Shown here in pieces: positions 34,330 through 46,019 of a DNA stretch of 64,000 nt. The first letter of the stretch is position 1, and every line of letters starts with the position of its first letter. This DNA comes from Lepeophtheirus salmonis. Lineage: Eukaryota > Arthropoda > Copepoda > Siphonostomatoida > Caligidae. Position numbers and translations under genes: made by a program. The stretch spans positions 36,600,007 to 36,664,006 of the forward strand of contig NC_052137.2 in assembly GCF_016086655.4 (NCBI RefSeq). Direction: 5' to 3'. A model generated the notes under the pieces. That model did no database searches. It worked only from the letters and a program-made list of their open reading frames with translations, and was not told the origin of the DNA.

Positions 34330-35160
34330 TATATACATATATTATCCTGTGGACTCTCTCCTGACATAAATAGAAGCCATCAAAATGCAGCTGAGAAGAA
34401 AGAACATGATCAAAATTCATATGCTCCTCGAATGCAATTACGATTTTGATATCTTGCATTATGTAACACACAGTTTTAAAAATTATTAGAATTGACAATT
34501 CTTGGATTAGGTCGATAAGAATTTGCACTATTTTTGTTATTGTCATTAGTTACAAATAAATACGTAGAAAGAATGAGTAAACAATATGCAGAATATATTT
34601 TTAGCAAAGTACCTCCTCGAAGATGCTGAGCAACAATAATTTGATAGTAGATATGTAAATATCAAGCTATGTTTACAAAATACTCTATTGACTTAATGTC
34701 CATTAAAATGAAATAAATTATGAAGGGGGAAAACATGCTGGGAAGTAATTTCTAATTGACAGTAAAATATAATTACATCCATAAATTGACACAGCATTCA
34801 TGGAATGACCGGTTATTCCTATTCATCAGATTGTTTTTATTAGGAAAAAAAAAAAAAAAAATACTCGTTTTTTTTTGCTCATCCAATTTGATTATATAAT
34901 AACGCTTTGAGCTTAATTTCAATTCATATTAAGATATCTTCACATCGAATCTTAACTGAACTAACTATTTGTTGTATGTTTTAACCATTCAAGTTTGTAG
35001 TAAATTGTTTAAGAAATGAGGTATTCTTTTGTTCAATATTTCTCCGTAGCCCAATACTTTTTTCGATCCCAGGATAAGTACAATGCATTACCTGATGTTG
35101 TTTCAACAAAGTAGAATAATTCAAATTAATTATTTAGAAGCGGTACTCACACGTAGTTAT
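34330..35160. other. Intergenic, no gene seen
   Basis: A+T-rich. No exon or repeat recognised. Confidence 0.4.
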
Positions 35161-35167
35161 TCATTTC

Positions 35168-35940
35168 GGAAGTAGGTCAAAACGTCAACCGACAAAATGT
35201 TGAATCGACAAAACGTTGAATATATATCGAATGGACCGTAAAAAACTTCGACCGGTAGAACGTAAACCGGAAAATATTAGATTTCAAAATATGAAAAACT
35301 GTTTCTAAGACCCTTTCCTGCAGACATTTCCAGCCCGAGATATTTACCCCACCATCCATACATAAACTAACAGTGAAGAACCCTCACAAGCACCCATTTA
35401 TCCTTCAAAAATTTGGGGCTATTTTGGGTACCACAGGGCCTCAAAATGAGATGAAACCCAAGACAGTCTCAAATTTCAGGGGCCCTTTCGGGGTGTAAAT
35501 GGAGGTGGGTAAATTTAAATAGTGGGGTGGGTTACATCCAATTTTGGGGCTAGGCCGTACCCGAAAACAGCTCAAATATTTGTAGGTTGCATATGGGTTG
35601 TGAGGGACTCATAGTGGTTGCTTAAATAGTGGGGGTGGGTTTCATCCTATTTTGGGACATGGCAGCAACTGAAAACACCCCCAACATGTAAAAGGGGGAT
35701 TGGGAGGGGCCCTTACTAGTATTTTATATAGAAATGGTGCTGCTGGTTTATGGTTCAGGCGGAAAATGTCTGAATAGGATATATTGCAACACCATTTGGA
35801 GTAGTCCTTTACTTTATTCTCTACGGTCGATCTTCTGTCAGACGACGTTTTGTCTGGTCCACGTTTAGTCTATTGGACGTATTGATAGTAGATGTTCTAT
35901 CGGTTGACGTTTTGACGGTTGACGTTTTGTCCACACACCC
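35168..35940 (-). mobile_element. CGACGTTTTGTC-type foldback element, copy 2 (opposite orientation)
   Basis: The left end is GGAAGTAGGTCAAAACGTC, matching the right end of the copy at 31127-31805. The right end is GTTGACGTTTTGTCCACACACC, matching that copy's left end. The interior shows the same phrases in reverse complement (GTGGGTTTCATCCTATTTTGGG, AAATAGTGGGGTGGGTTACATC). TCATTTC occurs on both sides (35161-35167 and 35941-35947) as a possible target duplication. It is non-coding. Confidence 0.75.
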
Positions 35941-36204
35941 TCATTTCTTAGATGTTCTTCCCTCACACATCGTTAGCTTTATTGTATCCCACAAACTTTA
36001 TTCCAAAAAGTAACAGGAAGAAGGCATGAAATCATCTGGTAGTTAGCCAAATATGTCAATCATACCAACTGCTATTTATGTCCTAAGTACTCCCAGACTA
36101 CCATTGTCTATCCTTATTTCTCCATCTTTTTTTAAAATAATTTCATGAATAATTCCAAAATATTTTATTCGATACTGTATTATAATATTGCATGTCCATG
36201 CAAT

Positions 36205-36267
36205 TTCCAAGAGATGGCACTACTGGGGCGTATCAAGTTTATGTTTAGTTAGTAGCATCTCTTGGAA
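36205..36267. repeat. Short imperfect inverted repeat
   Basis: TTCCAAGAGATGGCACTACT (36205-36224) pairs with AGTAGCATCTCTTGGAA (36251-36267) except for a three-base gap. The 26-base loop would give a hairpin of about 63 nt. Function unknown. Confidence 0.6.
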
Positions 36268-36614
36268 GAACACACATCAATTTTGAGCCAGGTCGGTCTA
36301 TTTCTTGCAGTTAAAAGGCGGGGCTTTTGAAGGACTATCCACCTTTCAACATATCAAGAAGATTTATCTTCCCCTGAAGTACCACTCATAATCTTCTTTT
36401 GTCGCTTAGAATCTTCGGTAGAAATAGGATAAATATTAGTAACACGCTTAGGTATGATGGAACAAACAAATATTTTACTAAATCCACGTCGGAATATTAA
36501 CAAATCAAATGATAATAATAATAAATGATTATTGATTATTAATGGTTTAAACATTGTCTACTTTGATAAACAGTAAGATTTATATATTTTATTTAGAGGC
36601 AATAGTTTAAAAAA

Positions 36615-37865
36615 ATAGATGGTAAAAGTATTGGCACCCCTTTAATTAATAGTCAATTGTGATAACTTCAACTAATATTTTATTATAATTTACAAATATG
36701 TTCAAACAAGTTGTAGTAAGAATAATTTGCCACTCTTCAATACACAAAGACTCGATTTTTTGATATTTTTGGGTTTTCTGGCATGAAGCCGATTTTAACT
36801 TAACCTAAAAATTTTCAATAGGATTGAGGTCTGGAGTGAAAAAAAGGGCAATCCTAAACGTTAATCTTGCTCCTTTAAATCTACAAGTGTGTAAGTTTGC
36901 TGGAATTCTTTGGGTCATTGTCCTATTGAAATAATATTTTACGACCAAGGCCTAAACTTTTTGTAGAGGATTTCAAATGTTCGTCTAAAATATTGACATG
37001 ATCTTCTTTTTTCATTTTTCCATTCACTCTGAGAAGCCTTCCAGTACCTTTGGAAGAAAAACAGAACAAAAATGATTGATCCACCACCATGCTTTACTGT
37101 AGGTATCGTGTTACGAGGAGAGAAGGCCTTTCCAGATTTTCTCCAAACGAACTGGGTAGAGCTGTGCCCAAAACCTGGATTTTTATTTCATCTGACAACA
37201 ATACTGTTACCCAGAAGGCCATATCCTTCTCCAAGCGTTCTTTGACAAACTTTAATCTTGATCTAAAGTGTCGAGGTTTGATTAATGGTGTCTTTCTTGG
37301 ACTTTTTGCATGATAGCCTTCTTTGTAAATCATTCTAGATATCTTTCTTCGTGAAACAACAATCCCATTCTTCTCTAAATCATCTTAAATCACCTTGGTA
37401 TTTGTTCTGGAGTTAATTTTGAATTCCCTGACCACTTTTCTTAGGGAATCACGAGATAGTTTTGATGGCCGACCAGTTATTTTATGATAAAAAACTTATC
37501 CATATTTCTTGATGATATTGATAACAGTTGTTTTAGAAACATCCAATTTTCTTGGAAATCGATTTGTACTCACTGCCTTACTTACAAAATTGAACAACCT
37601 TCTGTCTGACTTGAACACAATGTTCTTTGGAATTGTCCATACTAGACAATACTGACGTAGTTCGTCACATCTAAAAATATTCTCAATGGAGGATTTAAAG
37701 TACTCAGATGAAAGAAGCTCTCAACTTTTCTGATCTTTTTGTTTGAGTAAAAGCATATTTAAAGTGATATTCTAGACTACGATGAAAAAAAACTACAACA
37801 AATATCAAGAACTGACCATGAAATTAGTCGAAGCATTTGAGGGTGCCAGTATGCACATACTGGTA
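36615..37865 (-). mobile_element. Tc1-like transposon, near full length, degenerate
   Basis: The left end contains GTAAAAGTATTGGCACCCC. The right end contains the complement of GTGCATACTGGCACCCTC, giving an element of about 1.25 kb, the usual Tc1 size. The intervening minus-strand sequence encodes a decayed Tc1 transposase. Confidence 0.75.
36690..37640 (-). pseudogene. Tc1-like transposase pseudogene
   Basis: From a start at 37640 the minus strand reads MDNSKEHCVQVRQKVVQFCK, a Tc1-type N-terminal helix-turn-helix region, then hits stops. In the middle, RHFRSRLKFVKERLEKDMAF followed by VTVLLSDEIKIQVLG is the first catalytic block, with the aspartate of SDE. Next come NGKMKKEDHVNILDEHL, QxDNDPKNSSKLT (second catalytic Asp) and a damaged PDLNPIENLW-type block. 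The C-terminal EEWQIILTTTCLNIF is in a shifted frame. Several stops and frame changes make it inactive. Confidence 0.8.
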
Positions 37866-37869
37866 TCTA

Positions 37870-38700
37870 AATAAGCGAATAAATCTTGACGAAAAATTAT
37901 CTTAAAAACATCATTTAGTATTTTTTAATAAATATTTATAATAAACAGTAATTATTTCTGCCCAATATATAACTTGGAATTAAAAAAAATCAAAATATCA
38001 TAGGTTTGCCAATACTAATGCTGTATATGTATTAGGATGATCAATATACCCTAACCTTTTTTGATCTTGCTGGCTATTTGCACAATCTTGAGTTTTGATA
38101 TACTAAGGATAAATCTGGAATTTTGAAATAATTGGCAAATATCGAATGTTGGCATATTCTTATTTTCAATCTGAATTAAACAGCCCAAAAAATTATTTGT
38201 TCTTTTATCCTCTTTTTTATATTCTTTTAGATAAGAAAGACTAATTAGCATCTGTGATTGAATAATCAGTTAGTAGAGATTATAAATGCAAAATATTAAT
38301 CCACAATCAATTTTATTAGAGTGTTTTAGTGAAGAGCACGTATAACAGTATCTAAAGGGATCAAACTTACCAAGCTTGAAATAAGTTTTGTTTTGTAATT
38401 TAGCAAACGTTAAACACCTTCAAGTTGATATTTTCCCTTCCGTGAACGAAGAAGTGATGTATTAAGCAACTCAATGTGTTATGAATCGCACTCAACGTTT
38501 CTGTTCTAAAGCAAGAATATCGAAGATCAATAAAAAAATAATTACAAGAAAAGTTATATCCTTCCATGACAATTAAAACAACAATTGTTTTTAAATTCCT
38601 AATAATAGAAGGTCATCTCCAAAAAAACTTTTCCGTTTTCATGAAAACCTAAGCAAAGCTATGCCGAGGAAATTATACTGAACAGTCTGAGGAGAAAGTT
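37870..38700. other. Intergenic, no gene seen
   Basis: A+T-rich sequence after the Tc1-like element. No exon recognised. Confidence 0.4.
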
Positions 38701-38799
38701 TGAAAAAGAAAAGAATATTGTTCAAGATATAAAGACAAAAGTAATATTTACTCTTGGACTTATTTTCTATTTTCAGATAGAAACTCTTTTACATGCACA

Positions 38800-39790
38800 C
38801 TAAGGTCTAACCCCTCAACTATGTGCTTACTTCGAGAACATCGTCAAATTATTTAATATGGAGGTACAAGTTTCTAGCCACATGATGTTCTTACAAATCT
38901 TGGGGTTATTGAGTCTGCCGTCAGCAACAATGTTTCATTCAAAGTCATGACAGACATAACGTGAGCATTAATCAAAGTAACCAATGCTGACGTAAATAAA
39001 ATTGATTTAAGTTAAGCCCCCCATTTATTATGACAGCGCACGGAGATGGAAGACCCATGAAAACTCTTGAAAATCCTAATTAATTTGAATAAATATTACA
39101 AATACTTGTTTCGGGCATTGGAGGAGTAAAATTTCTATGTGTTCATACACTATCACACAAAACAAGAGACTTACTAGGAGAGATAGTTGCTAAGACTACT
39201 TTGAACTTCGTGAAGTATTAGAAATGTAAATAAAATGTTTGAGCAATGTATTTTTGAACCAACAGCATCAAGCACTAAGAAACTATCTGCAGGTTACATA
39301 TTTATTCAACAATTGTGGAAAAGAGAGTAATTGTGGCTTGCTTGTAGACATCGTACTGGAGAAAGATTATTTACAAATTCTTACGATCCATTAAAAATTG
39401 TAATGAAGTTTCTTAACTTGGAAAATTTAAAAAAAGTTTATAAATATTGAACAACGAAAAATCGGATTGTCTTTCTACACCTAGAATAAGAAGGGAAATA
39501 GAAGCAAAGACAAAAAATAAAAAAAATATGATAATTTTACTCGGCAAGCAATCTCTGAAGTTTAAAAATTTAAGAGGGGACCATAAATAATTCATTTAAA
39601 ACACTCATCCATCTTTGTGGAGCAATTCTGAAATTCAAAAAAAATCAAAGACCTGGAGCTCTTCACAATCCTTGGTGGATACGATTGTTATACTCAATTA
39701 ATATGGTACTACTATAAAGCCAAATAAAGTCATTACCTTAAGGAACAGTCTTTTACCCTGGACATTTGGAAAAATTAAAACCATTTGTAC
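38800..39790 (+). other. Possible degraded transposase-like region
   Basis: Short open stretches in shifting frames, such as TASSTKKLSAGYIFIQQLW (near 39260-39320), recall the C-terminal part of P-element/THAP9-type transposases, where an 'AGYVxRK' motif occurs. The resemblance is weak and broken by stops. No terminal repeats were found. It may be an old element or chance. Confidence 0.2.
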
Positions 39791-39879
39791 ATTTCTTTGT
39801 ACATTTTTATATTCCTTTATGAATAACTACCCAATGCTCAACTTTTGATCCAAACATCTTTACATACCTGCATAATGAC

Positions 39880-40130
39880 ACCAATTTTGACCAGTACCTC
39901 AACATGTTACTAAATTATTGTCGATTATACATTTTCAACGTTACGCCCTACCTTGACATTTACCTCTCAAAATTTAATCGCCTTTTACTGTGACCACTGA
40001 CCATATATCATTTTTGTAACAAGTAAGAAAAAATCGCTCTGTAACTTTTGCTGCAATCCTCGTTACCTACAGACAAAGAAACAATGGGGGAAAAAAACTA
40101 ACTTTGTTGACGGAGGTAGCTAAATTATAT
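39880..40130 (+). repeat. Dispersed repeat E, copy 1
   Basis: It contains TACCTTGACATTTACCTCTC, AAAATTTAATCGCC, ACCATATATCATTTTTGTAAC and TTTGTTGACGGAGGTAGC. It is collinear with 46020-46260 and 49380-49640. It is an ancient non-coding interspersed repeat that ends in a GGAGGTA-type phrase. The class is not determined. Confidence 0.55.
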
Positions 40131-40139
40131 TTGAGATCT

Positions 40140-41540
40140 GTCAATCCTGAAAAAAAAAGGTGTGAATTTAAAGTAAAGGAATCATGGATTTTGAAAATTT
40201 ACTAAAGATTTCGTAGATTAAAACCTTATGGTCAATAAAAACACAACATTAGGTCCATAGCTTTAAAATTGGAATGTTACAAGTCTTTTTAAAAAGGGCA
40301 AATTTTGACTAATAAATGGCCATTTTTCTATCTTTAGAGTGTCAATACCAAAAACAGTATGAGGGAACCTAAATTTTGCTTATAATATTTTCTTGTTTGT
40401 CCTGCAATAACATGGACATAAAAAAAAAAAAAAAAAAAAAAAAAGAACCTTTGTCCACCATTTATTCAACTTTCATAGTATGAATGCGAAAGTGTGGCAA
40501 AACAATAATACCTTATCCTAGAGTGACAACTTACTTTAATCTAATATATAATTATAGGCATTTATACTAATTATACTCATGACTTTGCAAAATCTTAGAA
40601 CTTTGTTTTATTCCTTATATTTGATCGTTTTATTTTGTTTGACAATGATTATAAGATATTTTTAAGTACATAAGACCAGAACCACTCATCCCTAACAATA
40701 AATCCGCTATTTGAAAATGATGCTTTCTTTTTGAAAGCCCTTGATATCCAGGATTAACTAAACCCATCACCTTTACCCCTCCTCTTTCTATTCAAGAGAG
40801 TAAAGTGAACTGGATTTATAAAAAAAAAGTAGATATGAAGAAAAATTCCTTGCTTTGGATTCACTCAAGCGAAATAATTCGGGATTTCAAAAAGTATACA
40901 CATATGTATACTTTAAGTTTATTGTATTATGTATATGTATTCAAAAATAACAATAAGAAAAACAATAAAAGCCTCTTTATCTTATTGTTGATATTTTATT
41001 ATTCTTCTTGAGTGCTTTAAGCACCCACTGAGAGGTAAAACGACTTTGGCAGGTTGACTTGTATTTATATCTACTGCATATATATGTACTACGGCCCAAG
41101 ATATGTATACCTTTGGGAAAAGTACAATTATTTGGCCAAAAACGGATTTAATCAGCAGATTTTTTTCTTCAAATTAATCCCTTATAGAACAGTGCTTAAT
41201 GTTGACAACACATGATGTTACGCTCATAATAATTATTAGCTTACATTTGGAGAAAATATGATCTCAGTGTTATTTTTTAAAAGATATATCCAAGGAGAAA
41301 GGTATGAAAAGTAGAAATATCATTTTAACAGCTTAACAATCTTGCTTTCTTCTACGTTTTTGTTCTTATAAAACCTTATCAAACCACGCTCCTTCCATGA
41401 TATTGAATTATGTTTGAATTCATTTCCCAATTTTAATGTTATTCTTGAATTATGACCATTTACAAGAATGAAATATGTTCACACAATGACGATCGTCAAA
41501 GCTACAAACCAAGTGGTGAACGATTAATATTTGTACAAGG
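40140..41540. other. Intergenic, no gene seen
   Basis: A+T-rich with a long pure A run at about 40421-40444. No exon recognised. Confidence 0.4.
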
Positions 41541-41552
41541 ATGTGTTTTTAG

Positions 41553-42249
41553 TAGGGTTGGTACGGTACGGGGCTATGCCACAGTTCGGTTCGGTACGTT
41601 TTACATGCGGTACATATAAATCACATATTAAATATTTTGATGTTATAAACATTTTGGTTATTTCTTTTAATTAATAAATTTTAATTAAGGTGAAATTGTC
41701 ATCCATAAGCATGCTATTATATAAGAAATAACTTATGTATTTGTTTAAACGAAAAAGAAATAATGACTAAAAAATTGATAAATACATCCCAGTTGACGAA
41801 AACTCAGTTTTATGGGGAAGGATAGTTTAAATAAATTTTCCAATGTTTCCAAGTTAGCTTGTCGATACTTGACAACTATAAGTACATCAATATCAAGGAA
41901 AATATTCTTTTTGAAAGCTGGTGATATTGTGACTACTAATTGGTCTTGTTTATTAACAGAAAATGTAGACAAGCTCATGTTTAAAGCAAAAAAATATTAT
42001 AAATTCATGAGTAATAGTATTTAAAAACCCGTAAATATTTTATATCCAACCTTGTTTTTTTATAGAGAAATTAAGTTTATTAATACAGAAAAGGCATTCT
42101 TCAAGAATAAAATATCAAAAACAACTTGAAAAACTACATTAATTCTATTAAAAACACAATTTTACATAATACCGTACCGAACTGTGTACCGTGAAGGATG
42201 TATTGCAGTTCGTACATAACTCTGGGTGAAGTATTACATCCTAGCCCTA
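41553..42249 (+). mobile_element. Internally deleted hAT element with TIRs
   Basis: The left end is TAGGGTTGGTACGGTACGG and the right end is ATCCTAGCCCTA with ACCGTACCGAACTG further in, so both termini carry the GTACGGT motif in inverted orientation. Flanks GTTTTTAG (41545-41552) and GTTATTAA (42250-42257) agree at six of eight positions, consistent with a decayed 8-bp target duplication. It keeps only the 3' end of the transposase gene. It is about 0.7 kb, against several kb for autonomous hAT elements. Confidence 0.8.
41812..42024 (+). pseudogene. hAT transposase C-terminal dimerisation segment
   Basis: A frame reading FSNVSKLACRYLTTISTSIS, then FFLKAGDIVTTNWSCLLTEN and VDKLMFKAKKYY follows the hAT C-terminal dimerisation domain. 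The family signature there is roughly 'P-L-S-x-L-A-R-x-Y-L-x-I-x-A-T-S...S-x-A-G-x-I...R-x-x-L-x-P-x-x-V-x-x-L-x-F-L'. It is only 70 codons, without the DNA-binding or catalytic parts. The frame being open may be chance or recent deletion. Confidence 0.75.
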
Positions 42250-42289
42250 GTTATTAATCATACTTTTTTGTCCGCTAGGAGCGTTGAAT

Positions 42290-42575
42290 ATTACGTAAGT
42301 ATGGATTTTGTTATTTTTCTCGAAAAAAAAAAAATATTTGTTTATTTTTTTCGAAAAGTTTTATATTAAAAATTTAATTTTTGAAATTTCTTTTAAAAAA
42401 ATTAAATTTTTTGTGAGCAGCTGTAGATTTCGGAATTTTTTTTTCCAAAAAAACTATTTTATGGAGAATAGTTATGGATTATAGATATTTTTTTTTCCAA
42501 AAATATTAATATTTGAAATGTAATTATTCAAATTAAAAAAAAATAAATCTCCAAAAAAATCCTCCTTCCCCCCCC
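42290..42575 (+). repeat. A+T-rich array element, copy 5
   Basis: It carries AAAATTTAATTTTTGAAATTT, TTGTGAGCAGCTGTAGATTTC and ATAGTTATGGATTATAGATAT units, followed by TCCTTCCCCCCCCCGG, the C-rich patch of this family. It is directly followed by repeat B text. Confidence 0.6.
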
Positions 42576-43010
42576 CGGAACTGTACCGGACTGAGACTAA
42601 ACTGGACGGGACTGTGGTCCTCAGTCCTAAATAAGAACGAACACAACTCATGTTGAGATTGTTAATATGGAAAGATATTTCATGGCTACTTTATTTCACA
42701 CCCTCTGGCTTCCACCGGATACCGTTTTCTTTAAAATAAATACATTTATTAAGATATTCATATGGAGTGTAGTGGTCGTCCTTATTTATATCAGTCATTG
42801 GGAGTGGTCTTTAAGACGGTCGGTGCTTCGAACTATCAGTACAACCGGAATTGATTAAAAGAAGAAAAAATAAAGTTGAGTGATGTTATCAAGGACTTGA
42901 CTTTAAAAGTTTTTAGAACTGACGGTTAGGACTGACCTGTACCGGACCGAGACTGAGGTGGGCAGGACTACAGCCTTCACTCATAAATAAGGTCTGACAT
43001 AATATTACTT
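42575..43010 (+). repeat. Dispersed repeat B, fragment plus a longer copy
   Basis: 42578-42650 contains GGAACTGTACCGGACTGAGA, ACTGGACGGGACTGTGG and TCCTAAATAAGAACGAACAC. 42820-43010 contains CAACCGGAATTGATTAAAAG, AAAGTTGAGTGATG, GTACCGGACCGAGACTGAGG and CATAAATAAGGTCTGACATA. Both match 29913-30102. The frame at 42667-42858 between them is not convincing as coding. Confidence 0.6.
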
Positions 43011-43019
43011 ATATGTCTA

Positions 43020-44240
43020 ATCTTCAATTTCTTCTTACCTATTCCATACATATGAACCTAAAATCCAATCATGTGTACAGAGTATTTATAAAATCCTAAC
43101 ATTTCAAAATTATTTCATTAAAAAAACTGTGAAAGTATAATGTCTACACATGAATACAGTTCAGTAATAGGAAAGAAAGCATTGGGGTGTCTGATGCTTA
43201 ATTAACTAACTCAATTGTCTGGCTCTGGATGGGATATGTATTTCCCCCCATATTTTTTAAGGGATTACTCAAAAACATTCAAGGGATTAACAAGTTTTTA
43301 TTAATAAAAAATAAATAAACTTCAAGATTCACAATACTTTTATTATTTATACGAGGTAGTGAATCATGGCCCTTTTCTTTTGAGAAGTATCATATTTATT
43401 ATTTTCAAGAGAGCGAGAAAGAAAAAAAAAGCATTCACTTTCAGATGATTAAAATGATAAGTAAGTATATATGAAGAAATATAAATACTTGCCTTCAAAA
43501 TTCTTTATGTGTGTGTGTGTTTCTAATCATTATTTGCATGGCTCGTTTTTTTGACAAAAAATAAAAGAAGAAGAAAACGAAAATCATTGTATGTAAGTTA
43601 ATAATGGACACTACTATTAATAAGATGAAAACGAAGGAATAGAAGATGAAATCTCTTACTTATTGGAGAAGAAGGAACGGGAAAGAGTACTTCATAACTG
43701 ATGACTCAAACTTTTGGTTACTTCTCATTCTTTATTTTCTTCATTTATGTATCCATATGCATGAAGATTGAGCACAGCATCAAATAATTTGAAATATGTT
43801 GCCCGTCAACACAAAAGCAACCTAAAATTGTGAATTACATATTTGGTATTCCTTGATAAATATTCTTCAATTTACATCAATATTTAATTCTGATTAACCC
43901 TTTGGGCATGACGTAAATTACATTTAAAGTACCCAAAACTGACCGTCACAATAAAAGAATGAAAAGATTTGCTATATCGTGGCTAATTTAAGTTCTCTTG
44001 AATCAAATAAAGGTTCAAAACTATGGCTGCTGAAATTCCTGGGTATCTTAACTCATACCCCAATTTGAATAAAATGCCTATAATCTCTTAAATAGGTCTA
44101 TGAAATATGGGCTGGGGGGGGGGGGTGTACAGACTTACCGTAGCCTATATTTACGATTTTATACTATTTATTTTTAATTACAAGGGATCATTGCGCATCC
44201 AAACGATAGTTGAAACAAAAATAAACAAGTTTTATTGTGC
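43020..44240. other. Intergenic, no gene seen
   Basis: A+T-rich, with a short (GT)n tract at about 43508-43521 and a G run at 44112-44124. No exon recognised. Confidence 0.4.
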
Positions 44241-44252
44241 AACACTTGTGCA

Positions 44253-44321
44253 ATCTCCTCCGCGCGGGTGTCAGTTGTTTTGTTTGACCCAGAGAAAGAA
44301 GAGTAAATACGCGGAGGAGAT
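44253..44321. repeat. Short G+C-rich inverted repeat
   Basis: ATCTCCTCCGCG (44253-44264) pairs exactly with CGCGGAGGAGAT (44310-44321), a 12-bp stem with a 45-base loop. It is unusually G+C-rich for this window and lies 130 bp upstream of a Tc1-type relic. Confidence 0.7.
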
Positions 44322-44429
44322 TTAGCGTTGGTGTAAACGTTTTATTACATTGTCAAACTACCTGGCAGTGACTAACCCGCCAGTATATTTAAGGGTAAAT
44401 ACAAAGGATAAAATTACATCCATATAAAA

Positions 44430-44825
44430 CTGACTAGGATAGTAAGGAGATTGAGAGGCAGGAGAAACGGACTAGTGATAATAAGCAACATCAGTGCTGA
44501 GAAGGCTGCAGAGATCGTTGGCATATATATCCAGTATATATGCCATCAAGAAATCTATTACTGCCCCATACAGTCAAGAATCCAAATCTGTATGGCTGAC
44601 TTCTGGCCTGCCTCCCAGTGTCCATCCTCTATCCCTGACCTCTAACCCCTGGACTTTTTAGTTCAGGGAGCACTGGATAAAAATCTCTCCCACACTTCCC
44701 ATCCAAATTTGGATTGTCTCCGAGCTGCTGTCATGACAGCATGGTACGCCATTGACACGGCTTTCATCATTAAGAGCTGCTATTCTTTTCGCCGGCGTGT
44801 CAAGGCTTTTATTGGCTTGTGAAGG
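44430..44825 (+). pseudogene. Tc1/IS630-type transposase relic
   Basis: The first part (ISNISAEKAAEIVGI) could be a remnant of the N-terminal helix-turn-helix region. The second half is clear: FWPASQCPSSIPDL, a stop, PLDFLVQGALDKNLS, then HTSHPNLDCLRAAVMTAWYA, IDTAFIIKSCYSFRRRVKAF. This is the 'WPPxSPDLNPLDFxVxxxLE' catalytic block plus C-terminus of the family, with one internal stop. The middle, including the first two catalytic aspartates, is deleted. Confidence 0.7.
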
Positions 44826-45074
44826 ATGACATATCGAATAAAAATAGAGTATTTAAATATATCAGAGATATGTTTTAAGTAGAGGTTGATTGACCTAGAA
44901 AATATAGGCCTTTGGGTTAAGTCAGGCTAAGAGGTGTTGAGTTTCGTGCCAGCTTGTGTAACAAAATGTGAGAATCTATACAATTAATGTATTCCGATAT
45001 ATACTCATGAAAGCTAAATATATTTAAAATATCATAATTGAATACTTAATGAAATAGGTGAAATATCACATAAC

Positions 45075-45260
45075 AGGGGCGTCCGCATGATTAAATATGT
45101 ATATATATTATTTTTTGGGGGAAAGGGGCTTGTATTTTAAATAAATAAAAAATTATAAAAGGTTTGTTGATTTTATTATTTTTGTTGTCATATGAAATAT
45201 ACAAAAACTGTAATTTATTTATTTAGATTTTTTTTTTTTTGACAACATTTGATTGACAAA
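45075..45260 (+). repeat. Short A+T-rich element with GGGGCGTCC start (copy 6, truncated)
   Basis: It starts GGGGCGTCCGCATGATT, followed by a TATATATATTATTTTTTGGG run and a G-rich phrase (GGGGGAAAGGGGCTTG). It then becomes A+T-rich without the clear array. It is a probable truncated member of the array family. Confidence 0.45.
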
Positions 45261-46019
45261 GAATAATTATTATATTTATATATTTACATATTTTCTGCTT
45301 TGTAATCCATATAAATTAAAGTTTTGATCAGTATACAGATCTATAACTGTTGTTAATTATAAGATGTGAAGACTATTTACATTTTAATTTTATATTTGCC
45401 TTTTTTTAGTAACCTAGATAAAATCAAATTATGTCATAACATGTAGTTTATTAAAAGAAGAAACATTCAAAACAAATTCTACATACATATGTGGCCCGTC
45501 AACACAAAAGTAAACTTAAATGATTTTTCCCAAATTTAAGTCTTGATTACATTTGTAACCTTTGATGAATTATTGTCACTTTCTATCAACAAAATTTATC
45601 ATTCATCCTTTGACTTGTGCCGACAATTGAACTTAAATTATCTGTTTCATGGAACGTGCGTTAAATGAACGGAATGGATTTTTTTTGAACGATGAATGCT
45701 AAAAATGAGATTTTAGCGCTCCGTTACAATAATACTTACAAAAAAAAATCAAATCAAAGTTATATATACTTTTTTCTTTTTTAAATATGATTGAGAGGGT
45801 TGATAAAGCAAAAACGAACGCTTGGTAAACCTACTTTGTGACAGTGGGACAGGGGTGAGGGCTAAGGGGCACTTTTTGAAGACTCTTATCGAACATGAAA
45901 GTTTTTAGTACTCTACCTGATCTCGAACCTTTGAATTGACCAGTTGAATAATCTTGAATCATGGGGCTGAGGCTCATCATTTGGTTGTCAATTTTAAGAA
46001 AATGGGCCTCTAAAAATAA

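Noticed and set aside
34069..34546. Two overlapping minus-strand frames
   Set aside because: They run through the array element and its A run. Low complexity, no domain.
36205..36267. Hairpin as a microRNA precursor
   Set aside because: The stem is only about 17-20 bp with a large loop and a three-base gap, and no flanking stem extension. Too weak to call.
43508..43521. Short (GT)n tract as a regulatory element
   Set aside because: A simple microsatellite with no nearby gene.
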